Assembly (NCBI GenBank): GCA_964410645.1
Contig: CAYPHV010000028.1
Coordinates: forward strand, 1 to 15,612
Direction: 5' to 3'
DNA length: 15,612 bases
Source: JALTBU01 sp964410645
GTDB lineage: Bacteria; Campylobacterota; Campylobacteria; Campylobacterales; Nautiliaceae
The position numbers and the translations under genes are program-made. Under the pieces are notes generated by a model. It was given only the letters and a program-made list of their open reading frames with translations, searched no databases and had not been told where the DNA came from. This document shows positions 7,909-15,582 of the stretch, in pieces. The stretch's first letter is position 1, and the number at the start of each line of letters is the position of its first letter.

Positions 7909-10359
7909 CTATCCTTTAATTACAAAATTAATCATTCTTTTAGGAACAAATATTTCTTTTAAAATTGTCTTACCTTTTATGTATTTTTGAACTACGGATT
8001 TAGCCGCTTCCAAAATCTGTTCTTTATCTGCATTTATATCAACTGTAATTTCAGCCCTTCTTTTACCGTTAATGCTTACAGGATAAATAATTTCGTCTTT
8101 TTTCAACGCCTGAGTGTCGATTTTCTGACTTTTAAAATTATTTAAATTAAATAATCTATAGCTTATTTCACTTGTTATATGGGGAACAATAGGCTCAAGC
8201 ACATACATAAGCACCCAATATCCTTCTGTATAAATATCTTTATTGTCAATTTTGTTAAGTGCGTTAAAACTTTCCATGGCGCTTGCGATTAATGTATTAA
8301 AAGCAAACGTTTTTTCATATGTTTCTTTTGCTTTTTTTAATGTTTCATATACTTTTCTTCTTGCCTCTTTTTCGTTCTTTTTAAGAGAGCCTCTGATTTC
8401 GGGCTTTTTATCTGTTTTATAACATTTTTTGGCATTTTGATACATTCTGCCTAAAAATTTATAAGCACCCTCGACTCCGCTGTCGCTCCATTCAAGCTCT
8501 GCTTCGGGCGGCGCTGCAAAAAGCATAAACAATCTTGCCGTATCGGCTCCGTATGCATCTATAATATCATCCGGGTCAACCACGTTTCCTTTTGATTTAG
8601 ACATTTTCGTGCCTTCTTTAAGAACCATTCCCTGTGTTAAAAGTCTCGCAAACGGTTCATCAACACTCACATATCCCAAATCTTTAAGAGCCTTTGTAAA
8701 AAATCTGGCATACAAAAGATGCAAAATAGCGTGTTCTATTCCGCCGACATATTGATCAACACTCATCCAATATTTTTCATCTTCTTTTACAAACGGTACA
8801 TTTTTATGCTTATGAAAATCACTTACATATCTAAACTGATACCAGCTGCTTTCTACAAATGTATCCATCGTATCTGTTTCACGAATAGCGTCACCTCCGC
8901 AAACAGGACATTTTGTATATTTCCAGGTAGGATGGGTTTCAAGAGGATTTCCACTTCCGGTAATTTCCACGTCCAAAGGCAGGGTAATAGGAAGATTTTC
9001 AATTTTTTCCGGAACAATACCGCATTTCGGACATTTAACAAACGGAAGCGGCGCTCCCCAGTATCTTTGACGGCTTATTCCCCAATCTCTGAGTTTGTAA
9101 TTAATCTCTTTTTTTCCTATTCCAAGTTCTTCAAATTTTTTAACAATTGCGGATTTAGCAGCACTGTTTTTCATACCGCTAAACTCTTCACTGTCAATCA
9201 AAACACCGTCTTTTGTATAAGCTTTTGTTGTATCTATTTTTTCATTTTCAGGTTTAATAACCCACTTAAGCGGAAGTTTATATTTACTGGCAAAATCAAA
9301 ATCTCTCTCATCATGAGCGGGAACCGCCATAACAGCTCCGCTTCCGTATTCAACCAAAACAAAATTGGCAAGCCATACCGGAATTTTTTTTCCTGTTAAA
9401 GGATGAATAACATCGATTCCGAGATAGCAGCCTTCTTTTTCCATAGCCTGTCTGTCTTTTACTAAAAAACTTCTTATACTTTTTACTTTCTTTGTCGTTT
9501 TAGTATCCAATAAATTATTTTCAAGCATATAATCTACTATCGGATGTTCCGGTGCAAGAGCGGAATATGTGATTCCATAAACGGTATCAGGCCTGGTGGT
9601 AAACACTTCAAATCCGTCAAATTTATTATTTAATTTTGCTTTGCTTTCTTCGGAAAGAGAAAATTTAAGCTTAAGCCCTACGGACCTGCCTATCCAGTTT
9701 GTCTGCATAGTAAGCACCCTCTTAGGCCATCCGTTTTTTATTTTTTTCATATCATCAAGAAGTCTCTGCGCATATTTGGTAATTTTGATATACCATCCGG
9801 GAAGCTCTTTTATTTCAACCGGATTATCACATCTCCAGCATTTCCCGTCAATAACCTGTTCATTTGCCAAAACGGTATGACAAGTTTCGCACCAGTTTAT
9901 TTTTTGCGTTCTTCTTTCAAGCAAACCGTTTTCAAACATCTTAATGATAAATTCCTGTTCCCATCTCGTATATTCAGGGTCGCTTGTGGCAAATTCTCTC
10001 TCTTTACTAAAAGAAAGACCCAGTCTATGCAACTCTTTTCTCATATAATCAATATTTTCATAAGTCCATTTTTTAGGATGGACTTTATGTTTTATAGCTG
10101 CGTTTTCAGCCGGCATTCCAAAACTGTCCCAGCCAATCGGATGAAGAACATTAAAACCTTCTTTCCTGTAATATCTGGCAAACGTATCGCCTATTGTATA
10201 ATTTCTTACATGCCCCATATGAATTCTGCCGCTGGGGTAAGGGAACATACTAAGAATATATTTTTTGGGAAGAGTTTTGTCTTCTTTCGGCTCAAACGAT
10301 TTATTTTCATCCCATATTTTTTGCCATTTTAGTTCAATTTCAGATGGATTATATTGCAT
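7909..10359 (-). CDS. leuS: leucyl-tRNA synthetase
   Basis: This class Ia synthetase charges tRNA-Leu. With the start at 10359 it has 816 residues, normal for a bacterial LeuRS. The HIGH motif appears as HMGH (47-50) and KMSKS lies at 585-589. The CP1 editing domain is inserted at about 222-420 and keeps TTRPDTVYG (254-262) and the AVPAHDERDFDFA stretch with its conserved aspartates. Two zinc-type cysteine sets are present: C157/C160 with C174/C177, and C443/C446 with C484/C487. WGISRQRYWGAPLP (426-439) is the usual post-CP1 signature. The start was chosen because AAGGAG lies 5 bases upstream; a TTG 21 codons earlier (10422) would add a Lys/Asn-rich tail without family support. A 145-base gap separates it from secF, the largest in the unit. 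Its stop lies 3 bases before the lptE start. Confidence 0.97.
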   Translation of the reverse strand: MQYNPSEIELKWQKIWDENKSFEPKEDKTLPKKYILSMFPYPSGRIHMGHVRNYTIGDTFARYYRKEGFNVLHPIGWDSFGMPAENAAIKHKVHPKKWTYENIDYMRKELHRLGLSFSKEREFATSDPEYTRWEQEFIIKMFENGLLERRTQKINWCETCHTVLANEQVIDGKCWRCDNPVEIKELPGWYIKITKYAQRLLDDMKKIKNGWPKRVLTMQTNWIGRSVGLKLKFSLSEESKAKLNNKFDGFEVFTTRPDTVYGITYSALAPEHPIVDYMLENNLLDTKTTKKVKSIRSFLVKDRQAMEKEGCYLGIDVIHPLTGKKIPVWLANFVLVEYGSGAVMAVPAHDERDFDFASKYKLPLKWVIKPENEKIDTTKAYTKDGVLIDSEEFSGMKNSAAKSAIVKKFEELGIGKKEINYKLRDWGISRQRYWGAPLPFVKCPKCGIVPEKIENLPITLPLDVEITGSGNPLETHPTWKYTKCPVCGGDAIRETDTMDTFVESSWYQFRYVSDFHKHKNVPFVKEDEKYWMSVDQYVGGIEHAILHLLYARFFTKALKDLGYVSVDEPFARLLTQGMVLKEGTKMSKSKGNVVDPDDIIDAYGADTARLFMLFAAPPEAELEWSDSGVEGAYKFLGRMYQNAKKCYKTDKKPEIRGSLKKNEKEARRKVYETLKKAKETYEKTFAFNTLIASAMESFNALNKIDNKDIYTEGYWVLMYVLEPIVPHITSEISYRLFNLNNFKSQKIDTQALKKDEIIYPVSINGKRRAEITVDINADKEQILEAAKSVVQKYIKGKTILKEIFVPKRMINFVIKG
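7912..7917 (-). promoter_or_regulatory. ribosome binding site supporting the ATT start of lptE
   Basis: On the minus strand AAAGGA, inside the last codons of leuS, ends 6 bases before ATT (7905-7903). No comparable Shine-Dalgarno match precedes the ATG at 7872, where the upstream sequence is T-rich. Confidence 0.65.
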
Positions 10360-10504
10360 TAATTCTCCTTTATTCTTTTTACATTTATTCCCAATCCATA
10401 TTTTTTGATTTAGCTGTTTCAATAAAGCTTAAAATGATTAAACAATATTAGCTGTAAAAGCACAATAAAATTATTATTCATACAAATATCCTGTTACATT
10501 TGAC
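10360..10504 (-). other. secF-leuS intergenic gap with a possible 20-codon leucine-rich reading frame (10419-10481)
   Basis: This is the only sizeable non-coding stretch in the minus-strand unit. On the minus strand, an ATG at 10481-10479 preceded at 7 bases by AGGA (10492-10489) opens a 20-codon frame ending in TGA at 10421-10419. Five of its 20 residues are leucine (codons CTT, TTA, CTA, TTG, CTT), and leuS follows. The octamer ACAGCTAA occurs twice here. I found no convincing hairpin or terminator that would make a classical attenuator. AT-rich -10-like strings are plentiful and not diagnostic. Translation of the small frame is unproven. Confidence 0.25.
10365..10370 (-). promoter_or_regulatory. 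ribosome binding site deciding the leuS start
   Basis: On the minus strand AAGGAG is followed after 5 bases by ATG at 10359-10357. The protein from this ATG begins MQYNPSEIE, the usual LeuRS opening, which rejects the longer TTG-initiated version. Confidence 0.7.
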
Positions 10505-11476
10505 CTATATAACTCCGCCCTGATACATTTGACGCATCTTTTCTTTAGCTCTTCTTTTTTTCTCTTTTTCGATTAATCTTTTTCTGTAATCATCTATTCT
10601 AAAACCAAGCCAAATAAGCAAAGGTGAAGCTATAAAAATTGAAGAATATGTTCCGGCAATAATACCTACTAAAAGCGTAAAGCTAAACGGTCTTATAATT
10701 TCTCCGCCGAATAAAAACAGAGTTAAAACAACAAAAAAAGTAGTTAGTGAACTTAAAACCGTTCTGCTTAATGTTTTTGAAACAGCCTCGTTAATGAGAG
10801 AAGCCAAATTATCCACCTTGGTAGAAACAACCTGTTCTCTTATTCTATCAAATACAACAATAGTATCATTTAAAGAATACCCCATCAGTGTAAGAATCGC
10901 CGCTAAGACATCAAGATTTGTTTCTACATGAAACAAACTGACAGCCCCGAGAGAAATAATAGTATCATGAAAAAGAGCTAAAACACTTGCAAGCGCAAAT
11001 CTCCATTCAAATCTGAATGCCACATATATCAAAATACCTATTATTGCAAAAATAAAAGCCTCAATTCCTTTATCACGAAGTTCGTTGCCTACTTTTGCCC
11101 CTACAATATCAACTCTTCTAATCTGCACTTTTCCAATAGGCGAAAGAAGTTTTTTTATTTCATTTCCCAAATCTTTTTGAACATCCGAACTTACTTTATT
11201 AGCACTAAACCTTATCAATAATTCATTCGGAGCTCCAAAAGTAGTAATACTCGCATCTTCAAATTTTTTGGAAATATATTTTCTTACATCGGAAATCGGA
11301 GTAGGCTTTGCAAATCTTACCTGAACCTCGATACCGCCTTTAAAATCAATACCCCAGTTAAATCCTTTTGTAAAGATTGAAAATAAGCCTAACACTATTA
11401 AAATAAGAGATATAGAAATAAATAAATTTCTTTTACTCATAAAATTATAAATTTTATTCTGACTGAATAGTTCCAT
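10505..11476 (-). CDS. secF: protein translocase subunit SecF
   Basis: This 323-residue inner-membrane protein works with SecD and YajC, using the proton gradient to finish protein export through SecYEG. The first membrane segment (about 18-36) is followed by the GIDFKGGIEVQVRF motif (42-55), a periplasmic P1-like domain to about 135, and five further membrane segments. FRFEWRFA (154-161) and GYSLNDTIVVFDRIRE (199-214) are standard SecF signatures; the latter includes the conserved aspartate pair. The C-terminal tail is strongly basic (RKRLIEKEKKRRAKEKMRQ) and probably cytosolic. The start lies 1 base after the secD stop, so the two are translated together. Length and motifs are typical. Confidence 0.97.
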   Translation of the reverse strand: MELFSQNKIYNFMSKRNLFISISLILIVLGLFSIFTKGFNWGIDFKGGIEVQVRFAKPTPISDVRKYISKKFEDASITTFGAPNELLIRFSANKVSSDVQKDLGNEIKKLLSPIGKVQIRRVDIVGAKVGNELRDKGIEAFIFAIIGILIYVAFRFEWRFALASVLALFHDTIISLGAVSLFHVETNLDVLAAILTLMGYSLNDTIVVFDRIREQVVSTKVDNLASLINEAVSKTLSRTVLSSLTTFFVVLTLFLFGGEIIRPFSFTLLVGIIAGTYSSIFIASPLLIWLGFRIDDYRKRLIEKEKKRRAKEKMRQMYQGGVI

Positions 11477-11477
11477 T

Positions 11478-13037
11478 TTAAACCTTCATTCCAAATGATT
11501 TTGGCGTTATTTTTTTACCTATTGCAAACAAATATATCCAAATACCGTGTGTCCCGAGAATCGCTGTTAGCATACTGACCAAAATACCGATTGACATTGT
11601 TATTGCAAAACCTTTGATCGTTCCTGTTCCGTAAGTAAAAAGGGCAACCGCCGCAATTAAAGTAGTAATATTCGCATCCAAAATAGCACTCATAGCATTT
11701 TTATATCCGCCTTCAATAGCATTTTTTATATTTTTGCCATCGCGTACAAGCTCTCTTACTCGTTCGTTAATAATAACATTGGCATCAACACTCATACCAA
11801 CTGTAAGGACTATACCCGCCATTCCGGGAAGCGTCAAAGTAGCGCCGAAAAGCGCCATAATCGCAATGATCAAAAAAAGATTTGCAACTAAGGCAATATC
11901 AGCTATTATTCCTGAAACTCCGTAATACCAAACCATAAAAATTACCACTATCACAAAACCGCTTACAAGCGCAATCATAGATTTTCTGATACTGTCTGCA
12001 CCAAGAGACGCCCCAACGCTTCTTTGTTCAAGTAAAACTACAGGCGCCGGAAGAGAACCGCTTCTTAAAGCAATGGCCAAAATATGGGCCTCATCGGTAC
12101 TTCCTACAGTAATTTGACCATTTCCCCCTCCGATTCTTTCTTGAATTACAGGAGCGGAATATACTCTGTTATCAACTACAATAGCCAATTCCTTTCCTAC
12201 ATTTTTTCCTGTTACGTCTCCAAAAATTGCCGCACCCTGAGAATTCAATGTAAAGAAAATAGCAGGCTGGTTGGTTTTTTGAGTAAATCCTACAGTCGCA
12301 TTGGTAATCATACTTCCATCAAGCACAGGCGGAGTTTTTAAAAGCCATTTATGCTCAGGATGAGTTTTGTCAGGAAGTATTATATCTCCATATTTTGCAG
12401 CGGCGGCAGGATTAATTATTTTATGCTCTTCGTCTACAAGATACAATTCCAAATGAGCCGCACTTGAAATAAGTTTTTTGATATTATTTTTTTCTCTCTC
12501 GGTTTTTATACCAGGAAGTTCTACAACTATTTTATCTTTTCCCTGTTGCGTTACATTAGGTTCCGCCAAACCGAAAGCGTCAAGCCTGCTTCTGATTGTC
12601 TGAATCGCCTGTTTAATGGCATCGGTTTTGGTTTTTGCAATCTCTGTTTTTGTTAAAACGATTGTATAAATAATGCTTCCATTTTTAGGCTCTTTTTTAA
12701 TCTGAACCCCCAGAAGTTTTTTTATTTTTTCGTCCAATTTGGGAGCATCGTCTTTATCTATTAATTCAAATTTAAGTCCGTTTTTTATATAATGCAGATT
12801 ATCTATAAACAATTCATTTTTATCAGTAACATATTTGATTGTGGAGGCAATTGTCTTAATTTTATTTTTAATAGCTTCGCTGCTTTTCACACCCAAAACC
12901 AAATGGATACCGCCTTGTAAATCAAGACCCAAATTTACTTTTGGATTTTTACCCAAAAATGAAGGCACAGTAAATACTATTCCAAAAATAGTCGCAATAA
13001 GAAAAATTACAAGTCTATAATTAAGCTTTTTCATCAT
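11478..13037 (-). CDS. secD: protein translocase subunit SecD
   Basis: SecD is the larger partner of SecF. At 519 residues it is shorter than E. coli SecD (615). Membrane segment 1 (about 8-26) is followed by GLDLQGGIHLVLGV (37-50), a large periplasmic region to about 350, and five membrane segments at the C-terminus. IALRSGSLPAP (322-332) precedes the second transmembrane helix, and GMSVDANVIINERVRE (414-429) carries the proton-pathway aspartate region (D418). The gene overlaps the end of yajC by 17 bases and ends 1 base before secF. Two adjacent ATGs (13037 and 13034) could both serve as start; the difference is one residue. Confidence 0.97.
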   Translation of the reverse strand: MMKKLNYRLVIFLIATIFGIVFTVPSFLGKNPKVNLGLDLQGGIHLVLGVKSSEAIKNKIKTIASTIKYVTDKNELFIDNLHYIKNGLKFELIDKDDAPKLDEKIKKLLGVQIKKEPKNGSIIYTIVLTKTEIAKTKTDAIKQAIQTIRSRLDAFGLAEPNVTQQGKDKIVVELPGIKTEREKNNIKKLISSAAHLELYLVDEEHKIINPAAAAKYGDIILPDKTHPEHKWLLKTPPVLDGSMITNATVGFTQKTNQPAIFFTLNSQGAAIFGDVTGKNVGKELAIVVDNRVYSAPVIQERIGGGNGQITVGSTDEAHILAIALRSGSLPAPVVLLEQRSVGASLGADSIRKSMIALVSGFVIVVIFMVWYYGVSGIIADIALVANLFLIIAIMALFGATLTLPGMAGIVLTVGMSVDANVIINERVRELVRDGKNIKNAIEGGYKNAMSAILDANITTLIAAVALFTYGTGTIKGFAITMSIGILVSMLTAILGTHGIWIYLFAIGKKITPKSFGMKV

Positions 13038-13329
13038 TTAGCTTTCTCGCCACAGCCACTTTGTCAATTCTTATTTCAACATCTTTTGCTATTCTTATAG
13101 CTATATCTTCAGGTTCGCTTCTTATAACTTCACCAAAAATCCCGCCTGTTGTAACAATTTTATCGCCTTTTTTAAGATCTTCCACCATTTGTTTATGTTT
13201 TTTAGCCTGTTTTTGTTGTGGTAAAATTACAAGCAGATAAAATATTACAAATAAAATAATAAGAGGTAATAAAGATGCCAAAATTCCTGATTGCCCAGCA
13301 CTATTTCCCGCAGCATATAAAAAATTCAT
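13021..13329 (-). CDS. yajC: preprotein translocase accessory subunit YajC
   Basis: This 102-residue single-pass membrane protein associates with SecDF. One membrane helix lies at about 16-37, followed by PQQKQAKKHKQM and the family stretch LKKGDKIVTTGGIFGEV (52-68), which is the hallmark of YajC. Size and domain order are normal. The ATG (13329-13327) is preceded by AAAGGA (13340-13335) at a 5-base spacing. It is the first gene of the long minus-strand unit, overlaps secD by 17 bases, and faces the divergent lnt gene. The lnt reading frame begins antisense to the first codons of yajC. Confidence 0.96.
   Translation of the reverse strand: MNFLYAAGNSAGQSGILASLLPLIILFVIFYLLVILPQQKQAKKHKQMVEDLKKGDKIVTTGGIFGEVIRSEPEDIAIRIAKDVEIRIDKVAVARKLNDEKA
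13216..13243 (+). promoter_or_regulatory. possible lnt promoter inside yajC
   Basis: On the plus strand TTGTGG (13216-13221) and TAAAAT (13238-13243) have a 16-base spacer. Transcription would start near 13250, leaving a short leader with the GAGGT (13263-13267) ribosome binding site of the ATG at 13275. The match is modest and the DNA is AT-rich. Confidence 0.25.
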
Positions 13330-14549
13330 ATCAATCCTTTTTTAAGCGATATTTTAACATAATTTCTATTATTACTGCAATCTTTTTTTCCGCTCCTATT
13401 TATTTGTCGGTATTTATTCGTCCGAATTTCCCTGGAAAAATTTTATTTACTGTTATAGCGATAACAGGCGGATATTTTTTTATTAAAAAACAAAACAGAT
13501 TCTTAACCGGATTTTTAACAGGAATTTTATGGTTCTACTGGATAGGGCTCAGTTTCAGGTATTATAATCTTTCCTGGATGATTCCCCTGGTAATTTTAGG
13601 AATTGGCACAGGATACGGGCTTATTTTCTGGTTCATAGAATGGATTGTAAACAAATTCCCAAAAAAATATTACGAAATAATATGGGTCTTTATCTTTGTT
13701 TTTTTATTTGATTTTATCCATCCGTTTACATTTGACTGGCTAAAACCGGAAATATTAATAGTAAACAGCTTTATATATCCCAAAAAACCGCTCTTTTTAC
13801 TATTTATGCTGGGCGTTTATTTTATTGATAAAAAATTTATTATTGGAATAATTTTAATAATCGCAAGTTGTTTTTATCATCCAAATCCCCCTAAAATGCC
13901 AAATTTAAAAATCAATTTAATATCAACAAACATACCCCAGAATAAAAAATGGAAAAAAAGTTATATTCCATTTGAAATAAAAGACAATTTTCAATATATT
14001 CAAAATTCAATAGGAAAATATAATGCGATAATTTTGCCCGAAAGCGCTTTTCCCGTGTTTTTAAATCTGTATCCCGGTTTATTGACAAAACTTAAAAAAT
14101 TATCTGCAGATATTACAATAATAACCGGAGCGCTTCATTATAAAAATAAAAAATTTTACAATTCAACCTATATATTTGAAAATGGAAAAGTTACTGTTTT
14201 AGACAAACATATTTTAGTGCCTTTTGGAGAGTATATTCCACTGCCTTTTTTTAAAAAAGAAATTGACAGACTATTCTTTGGCAACGCAAGCGATTACCAT
14301 ACTTCAAAACATTTCGGAATATTCAAAATTAAAGACTATAAATTTATAAACGCCATATGTTATGAAGCCACAATAGAAAAATTATATACTTTAAAAGAAA
14401 AATATATTGTAGCGCTCACCAACGATGCATGGTTTATACCGAGCATTGAACCCACTCTCCAAAAACTTCTCATAAAAATATATGCCGAAAAATACAATAA
14501 AATAGTTTTTCATTCCATTAACGGATACAAAAGTTATATTCAAAGGTAA
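13275..14549 (+). CDS. lnt: apolipoprotein N-acyltransferase Lnt, short C-terminus
   Basis: Lnt transfers the third acyl chain to the N-terminal cysteine of lipoproteins at the periplasmic face of the inner membrane. Hydrophobic segments occupy about residues 25-200, followed by a nitrilase-type domain. The catalytic triad is clear: E256 (LPESAFP), K311 (LDKHILVPFGEY) and C362 (ICYEA). The accessory residues W226 (NIPQNKKW), E319, Y363 and E364 match those known in E. coli. The protein ends only 62 residues after the catalytic cysteine, whereas E. coli Lnt continues for about 125, so the last strands and final membrane helix seem absent; bioD follows directly, so this is not a visible frameshift. 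The start at 13275 has a GAGGT ribosome binding site but overlaps yajC by 55 bases. The next canonical start (TTG 13404) would cut into the first membrane helix. Confidence 0.93.
   Translation: MPKFLIAQHYFPQHIKNSYQSFFKRYFNIISIITAIFFSAPIYLSVFIRPNFPGKILFTVIAITGGYFFIKKQNRFLTGFLTGILWFYWIGLSFRYYNLSWMIPLVILGIGTGYGLIFWFIEWIVNKFPKKYYEIIWVFIFVFLFDFIHPFTFDWLKPEILIVNSFIYPKKPLFLLFMLGVYFIDKKFIIGIILIIASCFYHPNPPKMPNLKINLISTNIPQNKKWKKSYIPFEIKDNFQYIQNSIGKYNAIILPESAFPVFLNLYPGLLTKLKKLSADITIITGALHYKNKKFYNSTYIFENGKVTVLDKHILVPFGEYIPLPFFKKEIDRLFFGNASDYHTSKHFGIFKIKDYKFINAICYEATIEKLYTLKEKYIVALTNDAWFIPSIEPTLQKLLIKIYAEKYNKIVFHSINGYKSYIQR
13351..13380 (-). promoter_or_regulatory. candidate promoter of the yajC-secDF-leuS... 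unit
   Basis: On the minus strand TTGCAG (13380-13375) and TAAAAT (13356-13351) are separated by 18 bases. TGT directly precedes the -10, making it an extended -10. Initiation near 13344 would give a leader of about 15 bases that still contains the yajC ribosome binding site. The element lies inside the first codons of lnt on the opposite strand. It is the best sigma-70-like match upstream of yajC, but unverified. Confidence 0.5.
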
Positions 14550-14555
14550 ACAATT

Positions 14556-15170
14556 ATGAACATTTTTATCTCAGGCAACAACACAGAATGCGGAAAAACA
14601 TATGCAACACTTAAATTAATCGAAGTTTTAAGCAACAAAGGATACAAAGTAGGAGTATTTAAACCTATTGAAACAGGGGTTACGCATATGCCGCCGGACG
14701 GTCAAAAACTCTTTGAAAAAGCAAAAAAATACAATCCACTTCTTTCAAAACTTACATTAAACGATATAGTCCCGGTGCAGTTAAAGTTACCAGCAGCCCC
14801 CGTTGTAGCCGGAAAAGTAGAATTTAAAAAAATAAATCTTGCATATCAAAAAATAAAGCCCCTTTGCGATATTTTACTTATTGAAGGAGCGGGAGGACTG
14901 CTTGTACCGGTAAATAAAAATTTCAAAATGGTTGATTTTATAACATATTTTGATGCAAAACTATTTTTAATTATAAAAAGCAGACTTGGAATGATAAATG
15001 ATTTTTTACTTAATAAATATTTTCTTGAAAATATGAATATCCCGTTTATATGGGCAGTTAACCTGTTTGACAAAAGTTATTTTAAAATATCCCATCCGTT
15101 TATGAAAAAATATAATCCTTTATTTTTACAAACAGATTTAGATAAAATTATTAAAAAATTAGGAGTGTAA
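14556..15170 (+). CDS. bioD: dethiobiotin synthetase BioD
   Basis: BioD closes the ureido ring of biotin using ATP and CO2, turning diaminopelargonate into dethiobiotin in the cytoplasm. This 204-residue version has the P-loop GNNTECGKT (7-15), where E. coli has GTDTEVGKT. It also has FKPIETG with K36, LLIEGAGGLLVPVN (107-120) with E110, the SRLGMIN stretch (142-148), and WAVNLFD with N169 in the nucleotide-recognition position. It is about 20 residues shorter than E. coli BioD, mostly at the C-terminus. The gene starts 6 bases after lnt, with AAAGG at the end of lnt as a likely ribosome binding site, and abuts the thioesterase gene. No other biotin gene lies in the window, so the pathway genes are dispersed. 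Confidence 0.94.
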   Translation: MNIFISGNNTECGKTYATLKLIEVLSNKGYKVGVFKPIETGVTHMPPDGQKLFEKAKKYNPLLSKLTLNDIVPVQLKLPAAPVVAGKVEFKKINLAYQKIKPLCDILLIEGAGGLLVPVNKNFKMVDFITYFDAKLFLIIKSRLGMINDFLLNKYFLENMNIPFIWAVNLFDKSYFKISHPFMKKYNPLFLQTDLDKIIKKLGV

Positions 15171-15581
15171 ATGAAAAATCAAGAACTTAACACACATTTA
15201 AAATATAATCAAAAATTCGGAAGATTGGTAGAAATCACGGAAACAGGTGCAAAAGTAATTCTTGAAACAACACAGGATATGGCTGTTGATGATGAAGGGC
15301 TGATTCACGGAGGATTTACATTTTCAGCGGCGGATTTTTGTGCAATGGCAAGTGTAAATGAACCTTATGTTGTACTTGTAAAAGCAACCGGATGTGAATT
15401 TATGGCACCTATAAAAGTCGGCGAAAGCGTTGAATTTACCGGCAAAATTTTAATGAAAGAAAAAAGAAAAGTTGAAGTTGAAGTAATTGGAATGTTAAAT
15501 GATATCAAAGTTTTTAAGGGAATTTTCAGTTGTATTGTATTAGATACACATATTTTCAAAAAAGTAAGACAAAAGAAATAA
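15171..15581 (+). CDS. hotdog-fold (PaaI-like) thioesterase family protein
   Basis: This 136-residue protein fits a single hotdog domain. GLIHGGFTFSAADFCAMAS (43-61) is the central helix with the HGG turn (46-48) and the small-residue helix typical of PaaI/YbgC-type acyl-CoA thioesterases. It is followed by strands such as CEFMAPIKVGESVEFTGKI (75-93). D55 sits in the region that carries the acidic catalytic residue in PaaI-like enzymes. The substrate cannot be read from the sequence; a non-enzymatic acyl-CoA-binding role is also possible. The ATG follows the bioD stop with no gap, and TAGGAG lies just upstream, so it is co-translated with bioD. The proximity to bioD may hint at acyl-chain metabolism, but this is inference. 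Confidence 0.85.
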   Translation: MKNQELNTHLKYNQKFGRLVEITETGAKVILETTQDMAVDDEGLIHGGFTFSAADFCAMASVNEPYVVLVKATGCEFMAPIKVGESVEFTGKILMKEKRKVEVEVIGMLNDIKVFKGIFSCIVLDTHIFKKVRQKK

Positions 15582-15582
15582 A

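Noticed and set aside
7903..7911. A LeuRS-LptE fusion by read-through, since both are in the same frame across TAG
   Set aside because: The TAG is followed by an independent signal peptide with its own ribosome binding site, so two separate proteins are far more likely.
8719..9399. A 226-codon open frame on the plus strand
   Set aside because: It lies wholly antisense to leuS, which is confirmed by motifs throughout. The translation is Phe/Ser/Arg/Asn-rich without family features, so it is a shadow frame.
9877..10332. A 151-codon plus-strand frame
   Set aside because: It is antisense to the leuS N-terminal catalytic region, with no recognisable domain.
10360..10422. A longer leuS starting at TTG 10422
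   Set aside because: The extra 21 residues are Lys/Asn-rich and non-conserved in style. The strong AAGGAG at 10365-10370 points to the ATG at 10359, from which the normal LeuRS N-terminus begins.
13404..14549. A shorter lnt from TTG 13404
   Set aside because: It has no ribosome binding site and would remove most of the first membrane helix.
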